Positions 1 to 12,235 of a DNA stretch of 64,000 nucleotides are shown here, in pieces. Source of the DNA: Microcebus murinus (Eukaryota; Chordata; Mammalia; Primates; Cheirogaleidae); contig NC_134106.1 in NCBI RefSeq assembly GCF_040939455.1, positions 41,624,001 to 41,688,000 on the forward strand, written 5' to 3'. The notes under the pieces were generated by a model. The model worked only from the letters and a program-made list of their open reading frames with translations, had not been told where the DNA came from and searched no databases. Each line of letters opens with the position of its first letter. Within the stretch, counting starts at the first letter, position 1. A program made the position numbers and the translations under genes.

Positions 1-671
1 AGCCCGTCTGTCCTGGTTTTGTTGGTTAGAAAATGTGGTCATCGCAAGTGTTCTATTTATTTCCTACCAACCATCTAAAGTTTCTTTCTTATGTTTAACA
101 ATTTTTAAATTATTTCAGCTCTCTTCTGAAAAAAGAAAGAAAGAAATGGGCAGCTGTCAGCAGAGAAGATAAATATAATGAGCTATTCCTATTTTGACAT
201 CAATGACTTAGAAGTGCAGGTAGTAGAGCAAGGAAAAGCAAGTTTCTTCTGTTAGATAAAGGGTTCTCTGTAACCTAAGGTTGGCAAACCAAAATGAATA
301 GGCCATTTGGGCCTGGAATGTACATGGAGAGTATCAATACTGTCACTATAGTTTGGTGTATTGATTTAAATACCATAGCCACAGTTATCTATATAAATGT
401 GATGAGAATACGAGAAAGTTCTAAGTCTCAGCCCCACATAGAGATGAAAAGATCACTGTATCAAACAAAAATAATAGGTGAGGAATTTGGAATGTTTTGG
501 GTGTGACATATAGTCACAGACTCATTCACTGTGGTTTCATGCTGTATTTCTCAAACGTGAGTAGTGTGCGCAAACTCTGAATAAAAAAGAAAATTTACAG
601 ATCCCCAAGAATAAATCTACATAACTCCCCCTCCTCCCATAGATTCTGAGCATTCTGATATGAGAAATAAT

Positions 672-817
672 GGAGTAGTGTAGTTAAGTGCATGGGTTTT
701 AGTGTCAGATCTGGATTCAGTCCTCTGTGGCACTTAGTAATTGAATAGCTTTAGGCAAGTTAAACTCTCTAAACCTCAGTTTCTTCATGTGTAAGACTGA
801 GATAACAACATCTGCCC
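672..817 (+). mobile_element. MIR SINE, 5' part (split by an L1)
   Basis: The motif order is MIR-like: GTAGTGTAGTTAAGTGCATGGGT, then TTAGGCAAGTTAAACTCTCTAAACCTCAGTTTCTTC in short form. The element resumes at 1115 after an inserted L1 fragment. Confidence 0.8.
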
Positions 818-818
818 C

Positions 819-1114
819 TAAATGAAGCAAGGCAAACACAAAAAGACTAATACTGTATGATTCCACTTATATGAGGTATTCAAAATAGTCAAGTCCAAAG
901 AAACAGAAAATGAAATGGTAGTTAACAGAGGCTGGGAGGAAGAGAACATGTGGCATTGTTGTTTAAATGAGCTTAGAATTTCAGTTTTGCAAGATGAAAA
1001 AGATTTCAATATATGTTGCATAACAATGTGAATATAGCTAACACTACTAAATTGTACACTTAAAAATGGTTAAGATAGTAAATTTTATGTTTTTTTTCAA
1101 ATTTTACAATTAAA
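819..1114 (+). mobile_element. Old L1 3'-end fragment (L1MA/MB-like) nested in MIR
   Basis: Typical L1M 3' UTR blocks are visible in order: CTGTATGATTCCACTTATATG, AGTTTTGCAAGATGAAAAAG, and TTGTACACTTAAAAATGGTT near the end. It interrupts a MIR and is flanked by an imperfect 14-bp duplication (804-817 and 1115-1128, 12/14 identical). Confidence 0.8.
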
Positions 1115-1240
1115 AATAACACCTGCCCAATAGGATTATAAGGATGATTAAATTTTTAAAAATGAATATAAAGTGCTTTACCCAGTACCTGGCATAGTCA
1201 GTGCATTTTATGAACAGGAGCTATTGCAAATGAAATAATC
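1115..1240 (+). mobile_element. MIR SINE, 3' part
   Basis: Continuation of the MIR that starts at 672: AATAGGATTATAAGGATGAT, then AGTGCTTTACCCAGTACCTGG. Confidence 0.75.
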
Positions 1241-1619
1241 ACAATTATGAAAAGTACCAAGCACACAGAATTTCTACTGATTCAGTGAACAATTTTCTTT
1301 TCCTCAATCACCATTTTAGTTGGTTGTTGATGGAAGCTCAGTCTAGAGAATCATTGTACTCATTCAACTGATTCATTTGTGTTGCCAACTTTAGTGACTG
1401 CCATGAACCTTGTTCTTTTAGTGAAGCAGTAAGTGGTAACTTGAGGACGTGCCAGTCTCTAAAGGGGGTCATTGAGTTATATTTGGTAGCATTCAGGAAT
1501 TCTGGTAGGCAACGACAATTTCTAAACACCTACTGAGAGCAGAGCCATACAGATAAAGCAAACCTGCTAGAAAAATGGGTCAGTGATGTGTTATTTGGGG
1601 CAAGAAGCCAATGTCCTTC

Positions 1620-2117
1620 TCAAACTGACTTTCACTCTCACCTCTCTGATACATCTCTTCTTACTTAGTTTACTCCATCCACATTAGCCTTTTTGGTATT
1701 TCTGAAACAACCTAGACCTGCTCACCCATCATGGTGTTTGCACTTGCTGTTCTCTATACTCAGAATGTCCTTCCTCAATATATCCACTGAATCACCCTCT
1801 CACTTTCTTTAGGTTTTTGCTCACATGTCACTTTCTCAAGGTAGTCCTCTATGACTATCTTTAAAAAAAATTGCTACCCTCTTTCTCTTCTGGCCCTGGG
1901 ACATCTACTTAAATTGTCTCAAAAACTTATAATATCTTGTAGATGAACTATATATTTTAAAAATCTGCCTAGTGTCTAACTCCTTCCAGTACAGTATAAG
2001 CTCCAAAAAGACAGGATTTTTTTTTCCTTTTGTTCACTATTATATTCCAAGCTAGAGTGGTATCTGGTACATAGTGTGCACATATTAAAAATTTCTTGAG
2101 TGAATGAATGGATATCC
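1620..2117 (+). mobile_element. L2 LINE 3' end
   Basis: L2 landmarks appear in order: TTTGCACTTGCTGTTCTCTA, GCTCACATGTCACTTTCTCA, TATAAGCTCCAAAAAGACAG, TTGTTCACTATTATATTCC, and a terminal TGAGTGAATGAATG. Confidence 0.8.
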
Positions 2118-2624
2118 CTACCCTTATTCAATTAAAAAAATCAATAGTAGCCTATCTAAAATTATTCTCCCCACAAAAGAAATATCTAAGAAATATTAGT
2201 TGGTGGTCCCACAAGCACACCCTGACTGAGTCATTTTGCATTAAACTCAAGCTCTTTTCCTCTTCAGTAAAAGTGAGAGTTCATAATATCTGTTTCCCTA
2301 CCATCATCCTAACTAGAAAGAGGTGGAAACATAGAAGCTAATGTACCAACAGTTTTGAAAACAATTTGGGAAGTTAGAAGTACAGGTACATATTTAATAA
2401 AATTTAATAAAATGTAGTTAATAATGCATTTATTTATAATAATACGAATTACCTGTTATGGCAACTAGCTTTATGAAAATACTACTCAGTTTCTTCATTC
2501 ATGCTGGAAAATCAGATACTTATAAATGTCATTATTATGCTTGCTACTGTTGCCAATATATCATTTCTGTCCTGTCTTAGGAGAGAGAACTTCCAAAAAG
2601 AGTGTGCTACAAAGAATTTACAAC

Positions 2625-2820
2625 ATAAATGTGACATAAATCCTGGGTTCCAATGCCAAATTTGTCTCTACCAAGCTCCTTGACATTGGCCAAAATACAA
2701 TCTTTCTGTTCTTGGCTGTAATGGTTATGTTTCACTACAAAAATCTATCTAACTTCCATGAGCCTCAATCTCAGGGATCATTATGCTCATGACATGTTTT
2801 ACCTGTTTCACAAAGTTGCC
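2625..2820 (+). mobile_element. Possible degraded MIR
   Basis: Weak MIR-like order: CCTGGGTTCCAATGCC, CTCCTTGACATTGGCCAA, and after a gap ACTTCCATGAGCCTCAATCT. It could be chance similarity. Confidence 0.35.
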
Positions 2821-3050
2821 TTGCACCTCCAAAAATTGGGACTCATACCACTGGTGATATTCCAGACAATGTTAGTTAGTCCAAAGATTGTATTTAATTT
2901 CCAAGTGATATTTATTTGGAAGTGTACTTGGAGGAAAAATAGTATAGCATATTAGAGTTGTAATTTCATAGATAATATTATTTAGAATGAGATTAGTTTC
3001 AAAAGTAAATTAATTGTAAATGTAAAATATTAAGTAAATGATGACATAGG

Positions 3051-3078
3051 TTTTATATATATATATATACACACATAT
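3051..3078. repeat. (TA)n(CA)n short microsatellite
   Basis: An alternating TATATA tract runs into ACACAC. Confidence 0.8.
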
Positions 3079-3299
3079 GGCATAATTATGAAAGTGATAT
3101 ATTAAAAAATGAGGTTTGGGGAAAAGGCTTGTGAGAATCAATTGTATTATGTTAGTGTCCTTTCCCAAGTTAACAGTGCAAACCAGGGTAAGATAGTATT
3201 AATATTAAGATAAATGTAAATAAAATAGTATTAAAACAAATATAAACAATTTGAAGTATTATAATGATTATTCCAGTAAGAACTAGCTTGTTTGCTTGT

Positions 3300-3393
3300 T
3301 CTTTCTTTCCTTCCTTCCTTCCTTCCTTCCTTCCTTCCTTCCTTCCTTCCTTCCTTCCTTCCTTCCTTCCTTCCTTCCTTCCTTCCTTCCTTC

Positions 3394-3443
<50 letters not shown>

Positions 3444-3448
3444 CTTTC
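3300..3448. repeat. Compound (TTCC)n(TTTC)n microsatellite
   Basis: About 95 bp of nearly perfect CCTT units is followed by about 50 bp of CTTT units, with no purine on this strand. The FLPSFLPS-type reading frames over it are artefacts of the repeat. Confidence 0.99.
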
Positions 3449-4184
3449 AGTGCCTATTATGTTATAGGCACTCAGTAAAGGCTAGACATTTTATCTGTAT
3501 ACTAAATGCTTACAACCAAACTGACTGGAAGTGAGGCAGATCAAGTTGACTGTTCCCTACATCAGACATCTCGGCCATAAATCCAGTTCTGCTGATCAAG
3601 TTAAAACTTCTGAAATAGCATCCAGAATTCAAGAAATACTTTTTCAAAAACCAAAAGGCAAATTCTGCAAGCAGATAAGCTGTTATTTTATATCTTCCTC
3701 TTGTCTTGTTATGGCAATACTGTGGAAAATAGAATTAATGCCTTATTGATCAATATCAAATAATAAAAATGGTATGATTAAACTCAAATAATAGCTGTAA
3801 TATTCGGTATTTGACAGAAAGAACTCAAAGAATCTATACCTCATGAAATCATATATTTTAATGGAGATTATGTGGAATATACATAGTGTATATAAAAATT
3901 GTGATGGAGTAGGAGGTAAACAATAGAAACCCTGGAGAGTTTATTGTTTCACTTGTTCCCCTTCATCAGGGGAACAATGAAAGATGTGTAATGATAAAAA
4001 TGTGTCGTTGTTCATTACAATATCTTTGTTTTAGTCTGTTCTCTTATATTTACTGGTTTTTATGATTTTACCTAGTTACTTCTTTTCTCTGAGTCTTTAT
4101 TTTCTCAGATCAATTAGAAATTAATTTTATTTGTCCTGAAAATGGTCAGGGATCTAACTGTTGTTGGTTTCCCAGGTATATGGT

Positions 4185-4315
4185 TCACTCATTAGACTGT
4201 AAGCACCATGTAAAGTCAGAATCCGTTAGGTTTTAGTCACTGTTACATCCACGGTGCATAGCGTATAGCAGATTCTTCACAAGTATCTGAATAAATGGAT
4301 ATACAAATGAATAAA
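4185..4315 (+). mobile_element. L2 LINE 3'-terminal fragment
   Basis: TTAGACTGTAAGCACCATGT, then CACTGTTACATCCACGGTGC, then TGAATAAATGG: the L2 end pattern. Confidence 0.6.
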
Positions 4316-4817
4316 TATATTTATGGAATACCTGTCATGTGACAATTGCTATGTAAGGTTTATCCTTGCTCTAGTATGAACTATAGTAAAATAAATGAAG
4401 ACATTTTGTAAACTTTAAAGCCCCTTTCGAATGTAGGGTACAACAAAGGCATTTTTAAATTTTAAAAAAATTAGTTACATGCAGTTTTAAATCAGAGTTT
4501 TTAAATAAGCTTTTAGTCAGAAATTTTACTAAGATTGTATTTAATTTTTAAAAAATGGAGTTTTATGCTGCTGTGGGTATAAAATGTGCTTGTACAACAC
4601 ATCGACTCTTTGATGTAGCTCTATGAAGTGTTGTTTTTTTATAATATTGCTCATGAATTATTTTATTTTAATACCACTGCATCTATGAAACCATACAAAG
4701 TATTCTATTCTATACACAACTTTTCAACTTTTCCCATGATCTTAATATTTATATATGTCTAACCAATGAGTGCATGGGAGATTATAGCATTCTCCTGGAC
4801 AGCTAGCACTAGCTCAC

Positions 4818-5162
4818 TGATATGGAATGAATGTCTGTGTCTCCCCTTGCCCCCCCCCCCCAATTCAGATGTTGAAATCCTAACTCAAAATTTGATGGAG
4901 GCTTTGGGAGGTGATCAGGTCATGAGAATGGAGACTCATAAATGGAATTAGTGCCCTTATAAAAGAGCCCCCAGAGAGCCCCCTTACCCCTTTTGCCATG
5001 TGAAGACACAATGAGAAGATTGATGTCTATGAACCAGGAAGCCCTCATGAGACACTAAATCTGTTACAATCTTGATCTTGGACTTCCCAGTCTCCAGAGC
5101 TGTGAAAAATAATGTTCATTGTTTACGCTACCCAGTTATAGCAGTCTGAATGGACTAAGACA
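4818..5162 (+). mobile_element. Solo LTR of ERVL-MaLR type (MLT1/MST-like)
   Basis: This 345-bp element begins TGATATGG and ends CTAAGACA. Internal landmarks are ATGTTGAAATCCTAACTC, TTTGGGAGGTGATCAGGTCA, GTGCCCTTATAAAAGAG (TATA-like), GATCTTGGACTTCCCAG and CTCCAGAGCTGTGA. Its 5-bp flanks CTCAC and GTCAC agree at four of five positions, as expected for an ERVL-class insertion. A C-run of 12 or more lies at about 4849-4861. No internal retroviral genes are adjacent. I am sure of the class but not of the exact subfamily. Confidence 0.8.
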
Positions 5163-5645
5163 GTCACCATACTGTAATTGACTCACCATACTCTAAACAC
5201 TCTAGCTATCTGTCCTGACTTGAAAATGTTTTGCACCAAACATGGTTTCCTTCACTGAGACTTCTGTTTTTTGTGAACAGTTTACATAATGGCTGACAAA
5301 ATATATTCAAATGCTATTGATCAATGTGCTCCAAAGAAAGAAAGTGAATGCCCACAGCATTCCAGGGATTCAGCTAACAATCTTGTGGGAAGATGAGATA
5401 GAACAGACCCAGCTCTTTGAGGTGAGGGACTGAAGATTGTTCAACATGTTATCTTCAGCTCTGAATGTGATTCTAGCATATAGTACACACATAATAAATG
5501 TCTGATGAATGAAGAAAGAAAAAAAAATCATATAATGTGGAAAGGGATACTAGTTTAAAGAGTCTGGAGCTGTGTCTCTTTTCATAAATAGGACAATCAA
5601 GAAAGGCTTTACCATACACCATATATCTAATGTATGCATATGTAA

Positions 5646-5713
5646 GTACAGATATATATGTATATATATCTGGAAGTGTGTGTATATATGTTATATGCAT
5701 ATATAAAATATAT
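5646..5713. repeat. TA/TG-rich low-complexity tract
   Basis: Irregular ATATAT and GTGTGT runs, including TATATATGTATATATAT. Confidence 0.8.
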
Positions 5714-6317
5714 CAGAATCAAGCCTTTAAGGAAGGACAGATCATGATCTGCAGAAAAGAAAAAATAGGACAAATGATGGCAGCAATGTAAGAAATGTAG
5801 GTCCAGGGAAGTTCTGAGCTATCTATTTTTAATTATCACGATGCCTATGATTTCCTTCCTCTTTGAAATTTCACCACATCTTATTCCAGTTCTCTTCTCT
5901 GCTGTTGTGATTCTCCCCTACATACAATGGCTCTTCCTAAGGGGGCTGATGACAGTGAGGCCTCTGTGCTATGCTGGGGAGAGGGTGTCCTCTGTTTGGG
6001 AGAATACATCTTTCTCTTCCCTTAGCGGGTGCTGCCAAAGCCCAGCAGTGAAACGCGCCCCTGTCTGCGTGCTAAACACAAGTCAGGCGCCCTTCAGTGA
6101 AGATTCAGGCTTGGCTTCCTTCCCTTGGCTATTAAGCTCCATTCCCACAGAATTACTACATGTCTGAGGTTTCTGAAACCCTTTGTGTGGCTCTCAAACA
6201 GTTATTGTGCTGGATCCAAATTTCGACCTTGGTTAAGCAAGCCTCAAATCCTTTCCAACCTGCCCGAGGCAGCGATGCTCCAAGGGCACACAATGAGAGG
6301 AGGAGATAAAAAAAGTA

Positions 6318-6535
6318 ACCTGTACAGTTTAGGGAGCCCTTATTATGTGCCAGTCACTGTGCTAAACTCTTTGCATGCAGCATCTCATTTAATCCTCACT
6401 GTAAACCCTGCTTGCTAGCTACTATGAGTAATCGTATCACCCCTAGTTTTCAGATGATAGTTTAAGGAAATTAATGAACTTGTTCAAGTTATACTGGTAA
6501 GTATTAAAGCCAGATTTGAAATCCCAGCAGTTGAC
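6318..6535 (-). mobile_element. MIR SINE
   Basis: Reverse-oriented MIR: TTATTATGTGCCAGTCACTG, CATCTCATTTAATCCTCACT, and a degraded counterpart of the ACAGATGAGGAAACTGAG core. Reasonably full length. Confidence 0.85.
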
Positions 6536-6974
6536 TTTCACAGTTGGCAAAAGCAAGGGCAAATGACACCAGTCATATAAACAGGCTGAATAATGATAAA
6601 AGCCATCAATCTAGCACATAAATAGCACCTGCCTGCTGTCTGTACCTCCCAGAAGAGAAAGAGAAAAGCAGTAGACTATGTTTCCTCAAGCACATGAGCT
6701 GAGAGACAGCACCTCTATGAGCAAAAGTTCTACATGTTACAGGGCAGGAGGGTTCTCTTGGCTTGAGGCGGGTAATGGAGTCAGGAGAGGTACCTTTGGG
6801 AACAGAGCTTGCACTTGGCTCATGGGGCAAAGAGAGAAAGTCTTCCAGGACTTCCTCAGGTTCTCTCCTCCTTAACCAGGGTAGAGAGGGCTCCAGCACT
6901 CAGCGCATAGACTGTTGATTTATAAAGACTGTGTAATCTGCTGCAGTAAGATTAATTCTTCTGGGGTTTTTTGT

Positions 6975-7002
6975 TGTTGCTGTTTGTTTGTTTGTTTGTT
7001 TT
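6975..7002. repeat. (TTTG)n short tandem repeat
   Basis: TTGTTGTTGCTGTTTGTTTG continuing in TTTG units. Confidence 0.85.
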
Positions 7003-8954
7003 AGCAAGAATCCAGTTCAGGGTAAAAGATGCTCCTTGTTAAAACCCCTGTGTGTTTTATGAGTGTGTGGATAGAGAGGAATGCAGAGAAAAAATTCTGG
7101 GAGAACAATTTCATCCAAGTGCAGAGAACAAAACTTGCATTACAACACTAGCAGCAGAGAGCTTGTCTTAGAGATGGGGAAGCAGAACAGTTTCCCAGGG
7201 CACTTAATTTAGGAAGGCATCCTAGCCAAATGGACCAAAATCAATGCAGTGATCAATAGTTATCATATAAAAAAGCCCCTGGCATAGGCCAAATGAGCCA
7301 CTCTTTCCTCTCCCTCCACCTTGACACTCTGCCCTCAATCATTACAAAATGAAATTCTCCAAGATCAGATTATTTGTGCAGTTTTTTTCTGAACAAAATA
7401 ATTGATTTTTGATCGGGTGTTATTTGTTGTGAAACTTACAAACTTAAGCATATTTAGGTAAGAGACTGCTGTGGTGGGATAAATAAGGTGATCCATTTTA
7501 AGTGAATACACAAAAATACATTTGAAGCATATTTTCTTCATTCCAGTTAGCCCAGCTCTGCCTCAGGACTTCTGCATTGACAAATGGATTGGAAATGAAC
7601 CCATGGAGACTGCTGTCTGATCCCAACAGGGTACTAGCATGATGTACTTTAAGTGCACTGAATTTAAAGCATGTACATTTCTCCCACATTTTTTCTATCC
7701 TTAAAATATTATAAACTGTGTGGTATAAAAAATATGGTAGGTCATTCAACTTCTCTCTTTGATACTATCAATTTTAAAAGCCATCAAATAAGATTTAGAT
7801 GGTGGAAGGGAAAACACTTTACAAATCTAACAGACTGAAACACAATATTATATTTTGGGGGCATGTCTGATCCCTGTGGTTTCTGTTTTAACACAATAGG
7901 TTTTGTGTATTAACTGTACAATGATACTTTGTTTCTCGCAGAGGAGAAAGTAACCAAAATTTTCTTGATTTATGTAGTAATATCTATATATTTTGGCCAT
8001 GTTTTAGAAATTAAAGAAGTATATTAAATGGCACATGATAGTTGTTCTCATATCCAACACATGCTGTTGAAAATATGTTATTGGGAGAAACATGACATAT
8101 ATTGGAAATGGTAAAGTAACTATCATCATATGCTTAAAGTTGTATGATGATGATACCCTTGGCATTTTAGCCTTGGAAAAGGTATTTAAAAATGGTGAAA
8201 ATTGTGAAAAGGAAACATTTCAATCAATATTGATATACCTTTTAAAATCATCGATCTGAAACAATAAGATAATTTGCTATATATCACAGCACAAGATATT
8301 TCCAAACTGGTAAAGTATATTTGCATATATAAATGTATGCTTGAATTTCCTTAGTTTTGTGTTTCATATTTGGTAGCAAGTTAAAGCAGGACATATGGCC
8401 ATATTTATGTAAACTGAAACTTCATTCACATGTCTATAAATTTCTTTGCGCTGAAAAAATCAAAATGCACATCACCACTGTCTGGTAACCTTGAACACCT
8501 GTAGGCATATGCGTGGGTGAGTCATAGAAGCAGTCATTCGCTCCAGATCATTAAACAGGGAGGAAAGGCCTCTTGATAACTTTATTAGACATGGAAACGT
8601 GTGCTATGCTAAGAGAGATTCATTAAGCCAAAAGCAAAGCCTTCTAATACAGAGCTCAGGCTGAAGGGCTGAGGAATGACTCTTCCTGAGACCCACAGAG
8701 ATAGTATAAAGGGGTTGCATGCTACCTAATCACTGAAGAAACAAGTCATGTTTATGTTTTGCTTGTTGATTCCATTCAGTCTAGCAGCTCTCGGAATCCT
8801 AAAAAGAGAGGACAATCCTGGGGTCTTTCTCATTTTCCCTTGTCTTCACCTTTCTCCACAGCTTCCTCATCTCCCTGCTTCCTTCCATCCTGTGTCAATA
8901 TCACAGGTGACTCTAATACTCCTTAGGACTAACTGCTCTGCAATGCTTTAGATT

Positions 8955-9055
8955 AAATTCATTAATTCATTATTCAACATGCTTGTATTCTGGGTCCTTT
9001 GCCAAGGCACTCTCTAAGCACTGAGGATTCTACAACGAATAAGAGCAGATCTCTG
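8955..9055 (-). mobile_element. Possible L2/CR1-related fragment
   Basis: TTCATTATTCAACATGCTTG, then TTGCCAAGGCACTCTCTAAG, then CACTGAGGATTCTACAACGA resembles the antisense or 5' core shared by L2/L3 copies. Strongly degraded. Confidence 0.4.
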
Positions 9056-11494
9056 TTTTGAATAAACCAAAAAAAACACTAATGAAACACCACAGTGTTG
9101 GGGGGAGGGTACTCAAGCTGCACATCTAGATTGGGAATTCTGGTATGCTGGGGAGATTGAGCATTGGGTATATATTTCTACGAGGACCTGGTGGCCACCT
9201 ATAATAAAATAATACGGATGGCTTTAGAAATCACGGTGAGACCACAACACGCTTAGTGTAAGAAACTCAACCAAGAGAAAGAAACTCTTCCTTAGGCTGT
9301 GACCTGATTTGACAGAAAACATATCCTGAGTTTTAGAAGAAGAAAGGGATTTGGTCTCTGAATTTTTTTTTTTTTTTTTAAATATGCTTTGAGGTTGCTC
9401 AATTATTCTCTGAACTACTTTTTTTGCAGAAGGTGGGGTATGCTCCAAATTCTTTGATTATGATTTATGGGCCAGAGTAAGGAAAGAAACCCATCCCACT
9501 TCACTCCAGCTTGGCCCCTCCTGTCTCTTGCTCTAGGTGAGGAAAGCATTGAATCCCAGATGAGAACCAGAAGAGCATTAATAGCATCCAGGGGTGCTTG
9601 GGTCAGCATTTGAGATGACGACTATGACAAGTCTTCCCTGGCAGGCACATATAAGATTAATGGAAATGGATCAAAGAATAGCACCCAGGAAGATGGGTGC
9701 CAGGAAGATTGGAAAGGCTGCCTCAGAATATCACTTGGAATTCTGTCATGAAAGGGAGGATTTGAGGGGCCAAGTATCCCAGGTGTTTTTCTGAGCAAGA
9801 GCTGAGTGTCAAATATTATTTTAATTTTTATTGCTATTATTATCTGCGTTCCCTAATAATTTCTCCCCCAGCATGCTGTGGTAAAGAGAAGTGAGGGCCA
9901 AAATGCTAAAATAATGCAAGAAGTAAATGAAGGCTATAAAATAAGAATAAACAACATGGTAGAAAAGCTCTCATTTTTCCATCATTTTCAATTTCTATCT
10001 TTCCATCATTCTCAATTTCTCTTTCCATCTTTTTCAATTTCTCTTTCTATATGACTCCCTAAAAACTTTCCAGTGACTTCCTGTAAGAAAACATTTTTGC
10101 AAGCATATTTATTCCTACTAGATTAGACTGGTTTTCATATTTGCTTTGATTGCACTCTTATGACCAAGAGCTAAAAACTTCCTCTCAGCATTAGATTATT
10201 AGATTTCTTTCAGCAACAGTCTACCTCGCTCCTTTGCTCATTGCCAACTTTCTGAAAAAACAAAAAAATTAAAAAGTACAGCTTCTATCTCTTCACCATC
10301 CACTCATTTCTTAACCTCTTATAATCTGAGTTCTTAGAATAGCTGTCCTTTCGAAGTTACCTCCACCAACTTTTCTCAGAGCCTCATCCTTTCTCAGATT
10401 TTCTGTCTTCTATAACAGCTGTCAATGGCATTCATGATACATGTCATGCTATTAAAAATCTCTATGTTTCTCTTTCTGTTTCTTTGTTGATATGCATGTC
10501 AAAATAATCTTTTGTTTTCCTACTCCCATTACACAGAAAACTAACATTCAAACAAGTTGTAAAATCTGCCAAAACTTCTGGCCTTGGGATTGGAATGCAA
10601 ATTTGTCTACTTCCAGATCCCTAACTCTTTCCCCTATTTTATTGTGCCTAGACTGTGATGCTGTATATTCCACAATTTTATCACAACTACTAGAAGAAAG
10701 GGCTCAGCCAGGTCAGAAGAACAAATTAAAAAGCTTTGTATCTAGTGGAACAGATGGTGAGCTCTGCCTATTCTCCCTGGGAGAAGAGACCCATCTGCTT
10801 ATCTGGCTTGGCAGCCTTCAGGGGCCCCACCTGACACAGGACACTGCAGCAGGGATTTCCCTAGTCTGCCCAGAAAATGAAATATTTTTGGATTACTCCT
10901 TAGGTCTTTATAGGGCATGTGAGGAACCTCCTAGGACATGATTCCTAATGAGCAAAGTTATATGGAGGGACTTGTCTTAAGTGGGGACACAGATCTGCCC
11001 TAGGCTTTAGCTGGGTCTCTGTCCTCAAAAAAGACTAGATCTTTAGCCATATCACAATCCCCCAAACTTTTGACTGATGTGTCTGCGGGGTACAGAGTCT
11101 TCTTATTTGTTGCAGCACACTGAGGATCTACTTTCAAGGATCTACCTCACCCTCTCTAGCCACAAGCCCCTCTCAAGGTGTCCCCTCCTGTGTTCTTAAC
11201 TGTCTTTCAGTTAGTGCCCTACCCTGGCATACTCCTTTCCCATCTGACCTCTTCTCTTCCCTGTCTTCTTCTCATGCCCTTATTCCCTCAGGTGGGTGCT
11301 TCTTGATGTCCTGATAGTTCCAAAACCTCTCTTCATTAAACTTCCCAGAGGGGCATGTCCATTCATGTTCCCTGAAGGCTGCCAAACCTTCAATATCTCC
11401 TCCATATGAACGACTCCTAATCTCTCTCTCTCTCTTGAGCACCTGTCCTGTATTCCATAGCAGCACAAGAACCTCTCTACCTGCAGCAGTTTTA

Positions 11495-11605
11495 GGCACT
11501 GCAAAAATGGGTTTTCTTGTTTGCTGCTGAGCAGCCAGTGCACACTCAGAAGGCTTTCCATGTCCAATAAATGTTTGCTGAATATATAAATGAGTCTAAA
11601 GAAAT
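11495..11605 (+). mobile_element. Possible L2 3'-end fragment
   Basis: CACTCAGAAGGCTTTCCATG, then CAATAAATGTTTGCTGAATA, then AAATGAGT resembles the L2 terminal region. Confidence 0.4.
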
Positions 11606-11799
11606 GAATGAGTCTCTTCCTATCTATCCTCATTATCTTTCCTGATAAGCACGCCCATTCCCAAAGCTTCAATATCTCCTCTCCGTGAATTTGTGAAACA
11701 AAAAAGGAATGAATCTAAAACAAAACTCACTTTTCCCTGCCCTTATCTAATACTCTTCTTGCCACTGTCCTGTCATCATAGCACAGAAGAGAGAAACAG

Positions 11800-11895
11800 G
11801 CTTTAAAATCACACCAAATTAGTTTGAATCTGGTTCAATCTCTTAATAAGATGCAGCCTTGGGCAAGTTACTTAGCTTCCTTGAGGCTTCTTCTC
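11800..11895 (+). mobile_element. MIR SINE fragment
   Basis: AGCCTTGGGCAAGTTACTTA followed by GCTTCCTTGAGGCTTCTTCT is the MIR core. Confidence 0.7.
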
Positions 11896-12044
11896 AATAA
11901 AAAAACAAATTAAATTAAATTAATTTTTAAGACATCATAGAGAAGAATAATTACTCTGCATGTTTATTATAAAAATCAGATAGTATGTGTAAAATGCCTG
12001 GATGCCACTCATATACATATTTATCAGGTCTAATGCCTAACCCT

Positions 12045-12235
12045 CCTATTTTTTTTTAAAGATACGTTATCTACCTCTTTTAACCTTCACAAAAACCCAA
12101 TGAAGTAGGTAGTTGTATATCTCTACTTTGCAAACAAGGAATCAGAGGGCTCTAGAAGATGAGTTATTTGTCCAAGGTCACAACAAATCAAATCCTAGGC
12201 AGTATTACTCCAGAGCTCATGCAACAAACCACCAC
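12045..12235 (-). mobile_element. MIR SINE fragment
   Basis: Antisense MIR: AACCTTCACAAAAACCCAAT, GAAGTAGGTAGTTGTA, AACAAGGAATCAGAGGG, TTTGTCCAAGGTCACAAC. Confidence 0.75.

Noticed and set aside
672..817. tRNA-like 5' end of MIR copies as possible tRNA genes
   Set aside because: Degraded SINE sequence without a cloverleaf or intact A and B boxes.
3264..3534. FLPSFLPS and similar repeat-rich peptides
   Set aside because: Direct translation of the CCTT/CTTT microsatellite.
5841..6899. Several frames of 65-108 codons on both strands
   Set aside because: They overlap one another, include a MIR, and show no protein-family signal.
10492..10941. 149-codon plus-strand open frame
   Set aside because: No recognisable family motif, no splice or promoter context. 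A frame this long is not rare in 64 kb of intron.
11380..11700. Repeated CTTCAATATCTCCTC as a tandem duplication
   Set aside because: Only about 15 bp are shared; the flanks do not align convincingly.
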